64,000 bases of DNA from the NCBI GenBank assembly GCA_015039315.1, contig WIDE01000050.1:167368-231367 (forward strand). Reading direction: 5' to 3'. The DNA is from Clavulina sp. PMI_390. Lineage: Eukaryota; Basidiomycota; Agaricomycetes; Cantharellales; Hydnaceae. This document shows positions 45,875 to 57,244 of the stretch, in pieces; within the stretch, counting starts at the first letter, position 1, and the number at the start of each line of letters is the position of its first letter. The notes beneath the pieces were generated by a model. It was not told the origin of the DNA and made no database searches. It saw only the letters and a program-made list of their open reading frames with translations. The position numbers were made by a program, and so were the translations under genes.

Positions 45875-46754
45875 TATGGTGTTTGAAATGAAGTTTATAG
45901 AACTTTCTGAAGTCGTGAGGGATGCTTTTCTGAGAGGGAAAAGGTACAACAGACGGGCAAGGATGGAAGCGCGAGTGGCAAATTCAGGGTCTAACCTGGG
46001 CGCAAATAAAGCCAAACATAGGCCGGAGACACTCACCAAGGCATAGTGAACTAGCAACTCACCGTCTGTCTTGTTGGAGTGTCGAGCTTTACAAATTGGC
46101 CCATACATAGGTGGAATATCGACTCATCATCCCCGTGCCGATGGAAAGAACTCCGGAAACGGGATACCGGAAGACCTTCCAATTCCTACACCAAGTACCT
46201 GGTCCAACTGCTTCCTCGTACAAGAGCCAGCTCCAACATGTGTGCTCGCTATAAATATTGAAGGCCCCGTCGACCAGTACCCTGAGAGTCTCTACCCGAT
46301 TTAGCCACTAGACCCGTCGATCATCCCCTGGGCAGAATACAGAGGTTGCCGCCGTCGATCCTTGTGCCTCTCGCTTAAATTACCCTCCCGACATGGTCAC
46401 TCTCACTGAGGCCTACTTCATTCATATTAGACCGGTAGAGTGGACCATGGTTGGGAGAGTTCGGAACCGGAACTCCAACCCGGAACTGCGGGACGTTTCC
46501 CCTACCGCCGCATCACATCATGCACCTCACGCAAATATCTCCAAGCTTGTCATTCCCGTCATCGTCAGAGCGCTCTTTGTCGTCGACGTTGACGAGGCAC
46601 TTGAATTCATCAACCTACAGCCCTGATACGGCACGGTGACACGTAAACTATAGAGTTCAATGCCGAAGAGGCTCTACAACACTATAAGAAGCCCCATCTG
46701 ACTTCCGGCAGTCCGAACCCAACTCATAATCGAATACGTAACATCGACAACGTC
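45875..46754. promoter_or_regulatory. Divergent intergenic region, NASP-like gene and MDR array
   Basis: 880 bases between two start codons that face away from each other. Possible TATA-like element ACTATAAGAAG at about 46680-46690, some 65 bases before the first MDR start. The frames inside (46393-46626 and others) have no domain. Confidence 0.4.
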
Positions 46755-48157
46755 ATGTCTGTGAAACTGCCTGAGACCCAAAAAGCCGTTTTCCTCTCCT
46801 CGTTCCCTGGTACTCCAGAGGTCAAGGAGCGACCCATCCCGCAAACCGTCAGTGATGATGAGGTTCTTGTCAAGATTCGCGCCAGTCCGTGACTACTTCA
46901 TTGTTTGCACTGCTGTTAGGCTGATGAGGCATGCATGTTTATCACTAGGTGCCATGAATCAGTCCGACAATACCGTCTCGCGTGTGCCATTCAGCTTCCT
47001 CGCTGCTATCCCTGGATTCCCTCAGGAGCCTTCTCCTCTCGTTCTAGGAAGCGACATGGCGGGCGAAGTAGTCCTTGTAGGTTCTTCTGTGACAAATCTC
47101 AAAGTTGGGGACAGAATGTGAGTATTTGGCCCTAATGCACACAATATCTATCTCACACCCACTCACTATCGACGCTATTCCATCGAATCATATCAATTGT
47201 GCAGCTTTGGTGGGTGCAGGTTCGGCAAAAATGATTACAATACGTTCCAGGAATACTATAAGCTCACTGCGAAATTCGCAATGAAGGTATGCAACTCAGC
47301 CCCACTCTGCTTTTCTCACATCCATCATAACCTGATTGACTCATCTTACGGTGTCGTGACACAGATCCCGCCCGCAATGTCATTTGAGGCTGCTTCCACG
47401 GTCTATCTCGCTTTCAGCACTGTGGTGACTGGGATGTACCTTGGGAGCGGTCTCACCCCTCCTTGGGCGGAGGGAGGCAAGGGCAAGTATAGCGGCCACG
47501 CAATCGTCATTGCTGGGGCTAGTAGTTCTGTCGGCCAATATGGTGAGCACCAAGCTACTTGAATTTGCTCGCACTCCAACGAAGTTTCAATTAATCATTG
47601 CTTTGTCGATCTCCGCACCAGGCATCCAGCTGGCCCGTCTCTCGGGCTTCTCGACGATTATCGCCACTGCCTCGGACAAACATACTAGGTTGCTGAAGGC
47701 CATTGGCGCGACACATGTGGTACCTCACACCACCATGCTTTCGCCATCCTCTCTCTCGGAGCTCTCTCCTTCCCATCCTATCCTAGCGGTCTGCCTTGCC
47801 ATCACCAAAGAAGAGTATCTGGCCCCTGCGCTTGAAGTTCTTCCGAACAAGGACGGAGCTATCATGATGAGCAACTTCCAGGTCGTCCCCAAAGTAAAAG
47901 AAATGGCTGCCCAAGCTGGCAAAGAGGTGCACGTCTGCCCAATGATGGGATCCCCGAACTTCCCTCAAACTGAGGCATTCTTGCTGGCCGCGTACAGCGC
48001 TGTGGAGAAATACCTCGAGACTGGCGACATCGTTCCTAACGAGGTAGTGATCGTAGAAGGTGGACTAGCCGGTATTCCGAGGGCTTTCGATGACTTTCAG
48101 GAAGGGAGAGTGAGTGGGGTGAAGCTGGTTGCCAGAATCGCTGATACGCCAGCTTGA
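46755..48157 (+). CDS. MDR-family oxidoreductase (enoyl reductase / TOXD-like), copy A
   Basis: NAD(P)H-dependent medium-chain reductase of the quinone-oxidoreductase / trans-enoyl-reductase group. Exons begin 46755-46884, 46949-47117 and 47205 onward. The GroES-like half starts TQKAVFLSSFPGTPEVKERP and includes LVLGSDMAGEVVLVGS and NLKVGDR. The Rossmann half shows ATFEAAS-like helix residues, GHAIVIAGASSSVGQY (dinucleotide loop), IQLARLSGFSTIIATAS and GATHVVPHT. The usual zinc ligands of alcohol dehydrogenases are not apparent. This is the most divergent of the four tandem copies: the segment after GDR reads FGGCRFGKNDYNTFQEYY instead of CAQG..DDASGYQQY. It also lacks the conserved ATVE-type AALNP in exon 2 (AMNQSDNTVS). 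Substrate unknown. Confidence 0.88.
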
Positions 48158-48706
48158 TCAAAATGGGCGCGAACGTTTGGTTGTAAGAAGTTGAAAATTG
48201 TAATAAGCCAATTGATACCCCGTGTTATATAGCACTGGTAGTTCTGGGCAGCGTTAGATTGGGTCAAGCTCGTACGGTGTTTCAGGTTGGCCACCGTCAC
48301 CAAATCACACGTCACATATACTCTCGTAATCAGGTCCTCGAAATCATAGGGCTTGGGAGCAGCTCAGCGCAAAAAAAATCAAAAGTACCGCCCTGCCGAC
48401 AGCGATGATGTGTACCAGAATCTGTTTTACGAGCAATGTGGAGGACCGCTAATTAGACTGACTCAGCCAAAAAGTCAGCCTGTCAATTCATTGGGACTGG
48501 GTCGGATGGTGTTCCGACGTTCCGCTGTTCCGTCGACGGCGGCCGTGAACTTGACCCAAAGGTGACCAACGCGTGTCGTAGGCTCTACGGCAGCGTCAAC
48601 ACCTCGTACAAATAGCCTTGAAGCTGACTGCTGGCCAAGCAACAGCTCTCCAACTCACTCAACTGGACGATTCTCCCGAACTCCACAACACTAGTGATCG
48701 TACACT
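48158..48706. other. Intergenic between MDR copies A and B
   Basis: 549 bases. I see only a short frame (48353-48565) without a domain. Confidence 0.5.
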
Positions 48707-50177
48707 ATGGCCTCCACCATTCCCAGTACGCAGAAGGCTGTGATTTTGGCCTCTTTCCCTGGCACTCCTACCGTTCAGGAAAGACCTGTGCCTCAAGAGG
48801 TTGCTGATGGCGAGATCCTTGTGAAAGTACACACAGGTGCGTCCCTTAATGCTACTCCACTTTATGATTCTCTCTCCCCCGGCCGCATCGATCGACTCAT
48901 TAACTGCTTAACTGACTCATCGATATTTTCCTCCTGTTTCCGCGCATATATGTAGCCGGTCTGAACCCCGTCGATGCTAAGATCGCCACCTTTCCATGGG
49001 CTGTGCTGAGCCAGATGGCGAGGCTGCCTGCTGATGGAGAAAAGCCTCTAGTTATGGGTATCGAGTTTGCTGGTGAAGTCGTCATGGTCGGAAAGGAGGT
49101 TCAAACGCTCAAAGTTGGCGATCGAGTGTGCGTGCAATATGTGATGCTCGGATCGCAAGTCATAACACTGACGAAATCTCTGACCGGATAGTTGCGCACA
49201 AGGGCTGATCGGAAACGATGACGCCAGTGGGTATCAGCAATATGTTAAACTGCCTGCCAGGATCGCGATCAAGGTATGTTCTCCATCCCCTTTCATCGTC
49301 CCTATAGTATAAGAAACTCACGGTCGCCATAACATCTAGCTTCCTGAGGGGTTCTCATACGATCGAGCTGCTACTATTCCTGTGGGATTTTCGACTGCTG
49401 CAAGTGGCCTGTACCAGTCAGCTGGCCTATCTGCCCCATGGGTAGGAGGCGGTAAGGGCAAGTACACTGGGCAAGCTGCCTTAGTTTTTGGTGGAAGCAG
49501 TTCCGTTGGTCAATACGGTACGCCTTTTATCTGTTTTAGGGAACTCAAACTCGGACCTGACTCTTGTTTTTCTCCCCGTGCTATCTGCCTACTGGCGGAC
49601 GAAACCTATAGCTATACAACTGGCAAAGCTCTCGGGGTTCAGCCCCATCATCGCCACTGCCTCGGCCCAGCATACTGAATACCTCAAATTATTGGGAGCC
49701 ACCCACGTGGTTCCTCACTCAACCTCTGCGTCCGAGTATTCCTCGCTCGCGAATGAGACTCCAATTACCACTGCCGTGCTCGCCATTTCCCCACCTGAAC
49801 ACATCGCGACCGCGATTGAAGTTCTCACCGCCAGTGCTAATGCCCATCCCTCCTCTTCTCCCCCCATCCTTAATATGAGCGCCCCAGCACTCTTCGCGAA
49901 AGCAGCTCAGATGGCCGCTGCTGCCACGTGCGAGCCGAAGATCCAAGTCTCCTTCATGCTTGGCTCCCCATACATCCCTCGTCCTGGTATCCCAGAGTTT
50001 TACGCTAAAGCCTATGCCGCGCTGGAGTGCTATCTAGCTCAAGATGATGTTATTGTGACTTGCAGGACGAAGTTGATAGACGGCGGGTTGGAAGGTGTAG
50101 TTGGAAAGGATGGGCTGCCTTCGATAGCCCCTGGGACCACTGGAGTCAGTGGGGTGAAGCTCATTGTCCATGTATAG
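48707..50177 (+). CDS. MDR-family oxidoreductase, copy B
   Basis: Second of four tandem copies. Exon 1 is 48707-48836 (STQKAVILASFPGTPTVQER, VADGEILVKVHT) and exon 2 starts at 48956 (GLNPVDAKIATFPWAVLSQM, EKPLVMGIEFAGEVVMVG). Exon 3 gives CAQGLIGNDDASGYQQYVKL; exon 4 gives FSYDRAATIPVGFSTAASGL and QAALVFGGSSSVGQY. The last exon gives IQLAKLSGFSPIIATASAQH, GATHVVPHST and the end GVSGVKLIVHV. The frame is intact by splicing. The glycine-rich GGSSSVGQ loop marks NADPH binding, and no structural zinc lobe is seen. The presence of AALNP-type substrate-pocket residues and no fused PKS suggests a stand-alone reductase. Confidence 0.9.
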
Positions 50178-50706
50178 CTAGTTAGTAGCCATTGTATAGC
50201 GTATTATCCGCACTCAGGCACTAGTTGGAAACAAATGTAGAAATCTGCCAAAATGGACTGGAATGGCCACGGAACCCGGAACGCCTTCCGTTGTTCCGCT
50301 CGCAAACACGACGCCAAACTCTGGATGGCCTACTGCTTGGACACTCACCCTACGATAAGAGCAGACAAAGGCTTGATTCCTTCTCCGCCTGCCCATAGTT
50401 TGCGGAGCTAAATGATCAGAAAACCTTCTTGCGCTTCGACCTCCCTCCAACGCCAGTCAGGTTGAAGCTGATTCAACACTCTGGCCTACGGAATCTTTCC
50501 TGCAAATCAGCCATTTTCCAAAAGACACATGACCATGCCGATCACCTAGACAAGCGGCGAAGGAATTACGTGCCCTGGGACGACTAGCATGCCATATAGG
50601 GTCCACCCCAGTCTCCACTAGAAGAAAATATATCGCGGTGCACTGTACTCGTTTAATCCCTCTCCCCCTCCTTTCGCCCGTTGGTTCAAATATAAAACTC
50701 TACCAA
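50178..50706. other. Intergenic between MDR copies B and C, with TATA-like element
   Basis: 529 bases. AAATATAAAAC at about 50690 lies only about 10 bases before the ATG of copy C, and AAAATATATCG lies at about 50625; the latter is the better placed TATA candidate. No gene. Confidence 0.4.
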
Positions 50707-52167
50707 ATGAGTTCTGAAACAGGATTGGATATTCCGAGTGTGCAGAGGGCTCTCATCCTCTCTTCGTTTCCTGGGACCCCCGTTGTCCTCGAAAGGCCAG
50801 TGCCTCAAGAGGTCGCAGATGGAGAGATCCTTATCAAAGTGCAAACAGGTGTGCAAGCCTCTCAATTCCTACCCGCTTCCTACCCCCCTTCCCTCGGCTG
50901 TGTCGCATAGCTGCCCTTCTAATCTGGCGTGTTGATGTTGCCTGTCTGCCTCTGTAAATATCACTAGCGGCGCTGAATTCCCTCGATGCTAGACTCGCCA
51001 CCCTTCCATGGGCTGTGCTGAGTCGGATGATGAGGCTTCCTGTGGATGGGGAAAAACCTATCGTCATGGGCTTTGAGTTCTCTGGCGACGTCATCATGAT
51101 TGGCAACAACGTGCACACACTAAAAGTCGGCGATCGTGTGTACGTGCAGACTTTTCTCTCTTCGCTTTGGACCATCATCCTGAAATACATATTGAACTGC
51201 TCAATTGAAATAGCTGTGCACAAGGGCAGATCGGGAGCGATGACGCCAGTGGATATCAGCAATATGTCAAAATACCTGCGTTGGCAGCCATCAAGGTATT
51301 TTCATGTTTTGCTCTTTTCCATCTGGATTCAAAGAAACTGACCACTATTGTGCCATCCAGGTTCCCGAGAAGTTCCCATATGACCATGCTGCTACTCTCC
51401 CTGTAGGGTTCTCGACTGCGGCTAGTGGCATATATCAAGCTGCTGGCCTATGCGTTCCTTGGGTAGAAGGCGGTGAAGGCAAGTATGTTGGTCAAGCGGC
51501 AGTGGTCCTAGGTGGGAGCAGCGTCGTAGGGCAATTTGGTTCGTGGCATGGGCATCCAATATCAATCATTCTGACCTTTTGACCTCTAGCGATACAGCTC
51601 ATGAAGCTTTCTGGTTTTAGTCCCATCATAGCGACTTCTTCCGCCCAACATGCTGACTTCCTCAAGTCCCTTGGAGCCACGCACGTTGTCGCACACACAT
51701 CTCCTGCCGCTGAGATGACTTCCCTCGCCAGTGGAAAACCCATCACAGCTGCCATCCTCGCTATCACCACGCTCGATCACATCAAAACCGCCACCGAGGT
51801 CCTCGCTGCGAACGCCCCCGTTGCGCCGTCCGGCACGTCCCCAATTTTGAACATCAGCCGGCCTGCTGCGTTCCTCCAGACAGCGACCGAGCTCTCAGCC
51901 GCTGCATCATGCAGCCCCCCTATTCAAGTCTCCGTCATGCTTGGTACGCCATACTTGCCTGGCCCTGGTATCTCCGCGTTCTTTGTGGAGGCATACGCGG
52001 CGCTCCAAGGATATCTAGGTGACGAGAGCAAGATCACGGCGTGCAGGCCGAAAGTGCTAGAGGGCGGGCTGGGGGCTGTGGCGGGCAAGGATGGATTCGG
52101 GGCGTTTGAGAGTGGAAGCGTGAGCGGATTTAAGCTCGTTACACACCCACATACAAAGATCTATTGA
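50707..52167 (+). CDS. MDR-family oxidoreductase, copy C
   Basis: Third tandem copy, with the same five-exon plan. It begins with MSSETGLDIPSVQRALILSS, then FPGTPVVLERPVPQEVADGE. Exon 2 reads ALNSLDARLATLPWAVLSRM with EKPIVMGFEFSGDVIMIG. Exon 3 reads CAQGQIGSDDASGYQQYVKI, exon 4 FPYDHAATLPVGFSTAASGI and QAAVVLGGSSVVGQF, and exon 5 IQLMKLSGFSPIIATSSAQH with GATHVVAHTSPAAEMTS. It ends GSVSGFKLVTHPHTKIY. Copies C and D share VAHT, TSSAQH and the AANAP/TANAP segment and are closer to each other than to A or B. Confidence 0.9.
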
Positions 52168-52959
52168 TGGCGAAGAGGCCATCCCTGCTTGCGACGAATA
52201 GGCCCATTCCAATCTGGAAGAATAAAATCTATTGATCTTGCTTGTGCACTATGACAATCAGGACGTGACTCTTTACTATGGACTAATCGCATATAGGTGA
52301 CGAAGAGATGTACTGTCAGGATAAGGCTGAAGCAAGTTGAGTCCGGACCCCGGAACGCCTTCCGTCGTCCCGCTCTCCCACACAAACAACCTGTTCTTGC
52401 CGTCATCACGGCTGATGAGCATCTAATCTGAAAGTCGCCTTTGCCACTCTTAAGGCCGAAGGCTAGTATGTTGTGCCCGTATTTGCATGGTTGCTGACCT
52501 CTGTGGCGAACTGATTGCCAACTGTGACCTAAGTCCCATGACGGTGTGTGCTGGTCCCTCCCTTCACTTAGATTCATATTCCTTAGCCACATATGGCTGG
52601 AAACGGTTCCAGTAATTCCCTTAGCCTACTTGATACTATTGTCACCATGCTATCTGTCAGCTCACGCATTGCACTGGCCCTCACTTGCTCGTCGTGTGTT
52701 GAGCTGCTGCCGTACAAAGGTTGTTCTGCACGGGTCATATTCCAAAAATACCTTGATATCCCAATTCATGGTAGGATCGGCAAAAGAACCCGCCCTATCC
52801 GATAGTATCTACATGATCTGCAAAGTGTTATGGTGTGCTGGAAGGCTACATAAAGGCATGAGGTGTGCCACCCCTCACAGCTGTCAATCATTTCCCCCAC
52901 CCTCTCTTCTTCCACTTCCACCAAACCTGGGCTTAGCACCATTAAATCCCATTAGTTAA
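52168..52959. other. Intergenic between MDR copies C and D
   Basis: 792 bases, the longest gap in the array. CTACATAAAGG at about 52848 is a possible TATA-like element upstream of copy D. The frames at 52546-52959 and 52593-52805 have no domain. Confidence 0.4.
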
Positions 52960-54440
52960 ATGGATCTCCCAGCTATGCAGAGGGCTCTTGTCCTCCCCTC
53001 GTTCCCTGGAACTCCTATCGTTCACGAACGACCCGTCCCTCATGACATTGGTGACGATGAAATCCTTGTCAAAGTTCACTCAGGTGTGTGAGGATAGTTA
53101 AATCCGCTTCTTCCTTCGATCACCCGCTCTAGTCCCCCGTGAGTGGACGGCGGTTGAATGATAAATTTCTGACCTCTCCGCCATCTGGCTATCTAGCTGC
53201 GTTGAACCCAGTCGAGATCAAGATGATAACTCTCCCCTGGGCGGTCCTAAGTCAGGTAGCAAGGATACCTGGCGATGGGACTACCCCTCTCGTCCTAGGC
53301 GTAGAGCTCGCTGGAGAGGTATTGGCTGTAGGGAAAGATGTCACCCACCTAAAAGTAGGTGATCATATGTGAGTCATGATAATTTCATGTCGTTGCGCCT
53401 GGAGCAAACGTCCATTGCCCTGTTGCACTGAGACACTTGTCTGTGCTAGGTGTGGCCAGAGCTCACCTGCAACCAATGATGCTGCAGGATACCAGGAATA
53501 TTCTAGGTTTCCCGCAAAGTTTGCTATCAAGGTACGGATGTGCTGCTTCCGTCAGTCTTAATCCGATCCATGATAGTTCTTATACTCGTCCCCAACTGTA
53601 GGTCCCCAAAGAGTTGTCGTTTGATGAAGCGGCTACGCTCCCGGTTGGGTTCTCCACTGCTGCTGGAGGTCTCTATCCGACGGCCGCCGCCGGACTGACA
53701 CCTCCTTGGGCAGAAGGGGGAAAAGGAAAACACGCTGGCCAAGCAGCTGCAGTATTCGGTGGAAGTAGCGTTGTTGGGCAGTTTGGTACGTACCAAGTCG
53801 TGTCCAGCATAGAATTAATGAGTACTGTATCCTGATCCGATGAGCCCCCTCAGCGATCCAGCTCTTGAGGCTTTCTGGTTTCAGCCCCATTATCGCCACT
53901 TCTTCCGCCCAGCATACCGACTTTCTTACATCTCTCGGAGCCACGCACGTCGTTGCACACACGACTCCTGCATCTGAGATCACCTCGCTCGCAGGTGGAA
54001 CACCCATCAGCGCTACCATCCTCGCTATCACCACGCTCGAGCACATCAACACGGCTATCGAGGTCCTCACTGCGAACGCCCCCTCTTTACCCGCTGGGAC
54101 CTCCCCTATCCTGAACATTAGTCGACCATCGACGTTCCTCCAGACGACGACGGACCTCGCGGCCGCTTCGCCATGCGTCCCTCCGATCCAGGTCTCGATT
54201 ATGCTCGGCTCGCCATACTTGCCTCGCCCGGGCATCGCAGAGTTCTTTGTCGAGGCGTACGCGGCGCTTCAGGGATACCTCACCGATGGGGGTGAGAATG
54301 GGAGTGGCAATAGCATCTTGCCTTGCAGGCCGAAGGTTCTCGACGGTGGATTGGAAGCTGTGATCAGCAAGGATGGATATGGAGCATTTGCCAGTGGGAC
54401 TGTCAGTGGAGTGAAGCTTGTCGTGCACCCCCACGCATGA
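52960..54440 (+). CDS. MDR-family oxidoreductase, copy D
   Basis: Fourth tandem copy. The start is ATG 52960 (MDLPAMQRALVLPSFPGTPI) with VHERPVPHDIGDDEILVKVH. Exon 2 gives AALNPVEIKMITLPWAVLSQ, VLGVELAGEVLAVG and HLKVGDH. Exon 3 gives CGQSSPATNDAAGYQEYSRF, exon 4 LSFDEAATLPVGFSTAAGGL with QAAAVFGGSSVVGQF, and exon 5 IQLLRLSGFSPIIATSSAQH and GATHVVAHTTPASEITS. It ends VSGVKLVVHPHA. Exon 4 has a small TAAA insertion relative to the other copies. The frame is intact. Confidence 0.9.
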
Positions 54441-54757
54441 ACCCCCCCGAATCAAATGATGGAACTCAGAGCCATCCTTCCCGTTGTAATGAATACTAGG
54501 TCGCAAACCGCGATAATTGCAAGAATTTATTTTGTTTTGCGTCTAAGTCCGTACGGTAGGATACGGGAAAGTATATAGTAAGACAAGAAAAAAAAAACGT
54601 AAAGTTAACATGTATGATGGAACAGTTCAAGATGATACAAAAAAGTATTGGTTTGACAGAATAAGGATACAACGACCGAACGACGCCGACGCTCATCCAC
54701 TCCACCCAACTCCACACCTTCTAGAAGGCCCGGTGATTTTCATTTCTATCTCGCCAT
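54441..54757. other. Convergent intergenic region, MDR copy D and ZIP transporter
   Basis: 317 AT-rich bases between facing stops, including a run of ten A at about 54587. I read this as the two 3' UTRs. Confidence 0.5.
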
Positions 54758-56507
54758 CTACGCCCATCTGCCTAGAAGTGCCATGATGCCTGCACCAAAC
54801 ATGATGCATCCGCACGCATAGGCTACCTCCAAGAGGCTCTTCTCCCTCATCTTGGGGTTGAACAGGAATTCGTGGGCGAGGAGCTCAACGAGACCCGTGT
54901 ATAGTAGGACGCCCGCAGAGAGCGAGTCGAGTGTGCCAGAGACGATGCTGGCAGTCGTCGAGTCGGGATTGTAGGTTGTGCGTACGCCGAGACCGATGGA
55001 TATCCCAATGGGGGTCATGAGGCTGTACAGGACCGCGGCAAAGGTGGGGAGGCGGGCAAAGCGCGGAGGAAGGGTGAGGAAGGCAAGACGCGAGCCTAGA
55101 CCAAGACCCTCGAACATTTCTGGATGATAGTTTGAGGTATCGGGGAAGGATGTCAGCACGTGTTTGGGCGGGAATTAATTTACCAGGAACCAAAGAGATG
55201 GAAAAGGAAGAGAGGAAGGCACTCACGATGGAAGATGAGCACAACAAAAAGCGTCCTGAACGCATCATTCACCGCGAGCGTCAGTCCAATGATGACCGAG
55301 TGCAGGATGACACCAAACTCGAGGATAGCCACGCCGATAAGCTGCGCGACGATTAAGCGCGGGTCATCCGCCTGGCCCGTGATCTCGGAGGACTCGTGGG
55401 GGCGCTGAGGCACATGCGAGTGAGAGTGGCCATGCGCGTGAGCATGGTTGTGGTGCGCCGCGTTCTCGGTCTCGGCCTCGGGTTTAGCGTTGACGTTGTG
55501 CTCGGAGCCGGCTTCCTCGATGTCCTTTGGGGGAGCAGTCGCCAGGGGCACAGCTCCAGCGGTCTCATGGTGTGTATGTGACACAGGGCCCGCGTGGACG
55601 TCTGATGGATCAAGATGAGGCGGGGAGGGGCGGGAGAAAGAATAACGTTAACGATCGAAAGTTGACAAGAGGAAAAGGGTTTAGAGGACCAGTCAGAACA
55701 CAGGAAGAACGTATCGGATAGCGGAAGATGTAAAAAGGAGAGAAAATGAAACCAATAGGGGATGTGCGGATCATTACGACTCGTCCAACTTGAGTCGAAC
55801 AAACTCGAACATCTGAGCAGTCTACCGCACACGAGAAAGAAGACCGGGAAGATCATGCCCGAGGGACGACCAAGGATCATGGTCTAGTTCGAAAAGCCAT
55901 GGAGAACAGGCTGACAGGCCAGGGCACGTTGCGAAAAAGAAGGGGGGGCCAAGAAAAAAAGATGACACAGGGGGGAAGGGCAAATCAAACGAACACGTAC
56001 CATAAGCGAGTCCGGTTTTCATGATAATGTCAGAGCCAATGCGGAAGGCAAAGAGCTCGAGGAAGAAGATGCCAAAGACGGAGGCCATGGCGAGGGCTGC
56101 TGGCCAGGGGTAGTTGAGCCATGTGTCGCTGAGGCAGGCGGAGCCGAGTTCTTCATAGGCCGGAGAGAGCAAATGCACAAATGCGGTGGCGATCTGCACG
56201 TGCGGTGAATTGAAAGATACCAGGTACAGAGAATTGGTATGGAGCACAAGGCAGCCGTGAGTAATGCAGCGCATACACAAAGGAGAAACGGTGATGGGCA
56301 GAACTGGACTGAACGACTTACAATGACACCAGAACCAAAGTACTTGACGAAATCAAACGCCGGAGTGGGCACCTTCCAGGACCGCTTGGCGATGATGGGG
56401 GTCAGCGTGCCTGCGAGGGAGGTGACGAGGATGACGAAGATGGATGCGATCCGGAGATGATAGTATGGGTCATCGGTGCGAGAGGCCGCGCCGCAGTTGT
56501 CCGACAT
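54758..56507 (-). CDS. ZIP-family zinc/iron transporter (Zrt1/Zrt2 type)
   Basis: Plasma-membrane importer of Zn2+ with eight helices. The start is ATG 56507 (MSDNCGAASRTDDPYYHLRI) and helix 1 is ASIFVILVTSLAGTLTPII. Next come YFGSGVIV, IATAFVHLLSPAYEEL (metal-site histidine), the third helix SVFGIFFLELFAFRIGS, and a variable loop with the histidine-rich string HHNHAHAHGHSHSH. Then follow the ZIP signature LHSVIIGLTLAV and, across an intron, HQMFEGLGLGSRLAF. The last helices are LMTPIGISIGLGV, LDSLSAGVLLYTGLVELLAH and GCIMFGAGIMALLGRWA, with stop at 54758. The frame is complete and all key histidines and the glycines of helices 4 and 5 are present. ZIP members of this branch are usually induced by zinc shortage; no Zap1-type site was looked for successfully. 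Confidence 0.95.
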
Positions 56508-57244
56508 TGCGTGTTGGGTCTAGGAGTAGAGAGGTGCACGAGCAAGCAAAAAGGGGGGGACGATAGACCCGAGGATGGAAGAGATGTGAGGAGGTAGTGG
56601 CCAAGTACTACCGAGCTTTGTTGGTGTAAGGCCGCGGAGGAACCAGACGAACAAGAGGAGAGGGGGAGCGAGGATGGAGAAGCACAGGGGTGAACACAAC
56701 GTCGCTCTATATACGCGCGCTAGTGATACTTGTCCTCTGTCTAAGTATCTATAGTTTTTGGCAGGAGGGGGAAAATGTCAGCTAGAGCCAGTGACCGGTG
56801 CGGTACTTGGTCGCCATTCAGTTACTAGTTCCCACGGATTAGCCTCCATCGATCGCATGCACTCACGCTAATGAAAGCACCACATTACGCGTGTAGTCCC
56901 TTTCTCTTGCTCCAGTCAAGCACAGCCTGATTGGGTAGATAAGGGGCCGAGGGAAGTGAAGATTAGGACTGGGATTAGATATCTATCAAGATGCGGTAAC
57001 AGAAAAGCAATCAAGAAACAGAGAAAAAAGTATGAGATCGTGCTGTATTAACAACGTTTGTCATATGCGTATCCACGCAATCCATGCGTACGTCCACCGA
57101 GCCAACAGAGTCCCCTTAGCGAATGGCGTCACCACCGGTTTAATCCCGGCCACAAACTGACTCATTCACCGTCACTGTGCGGGTGTCTGCTCCCCCTTCG
57201 CCCTCCACACAACCACCACACATCATCTCCTCGCCACCCCCGTT
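56508..57244. other. Intergenic: ZIP transporter upstream region and DnaJ 3' flank
   Basis: 737 bases. No frame with a domain was found. It should contain the promoter of the ZIP gene. Confidence 0.5.
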
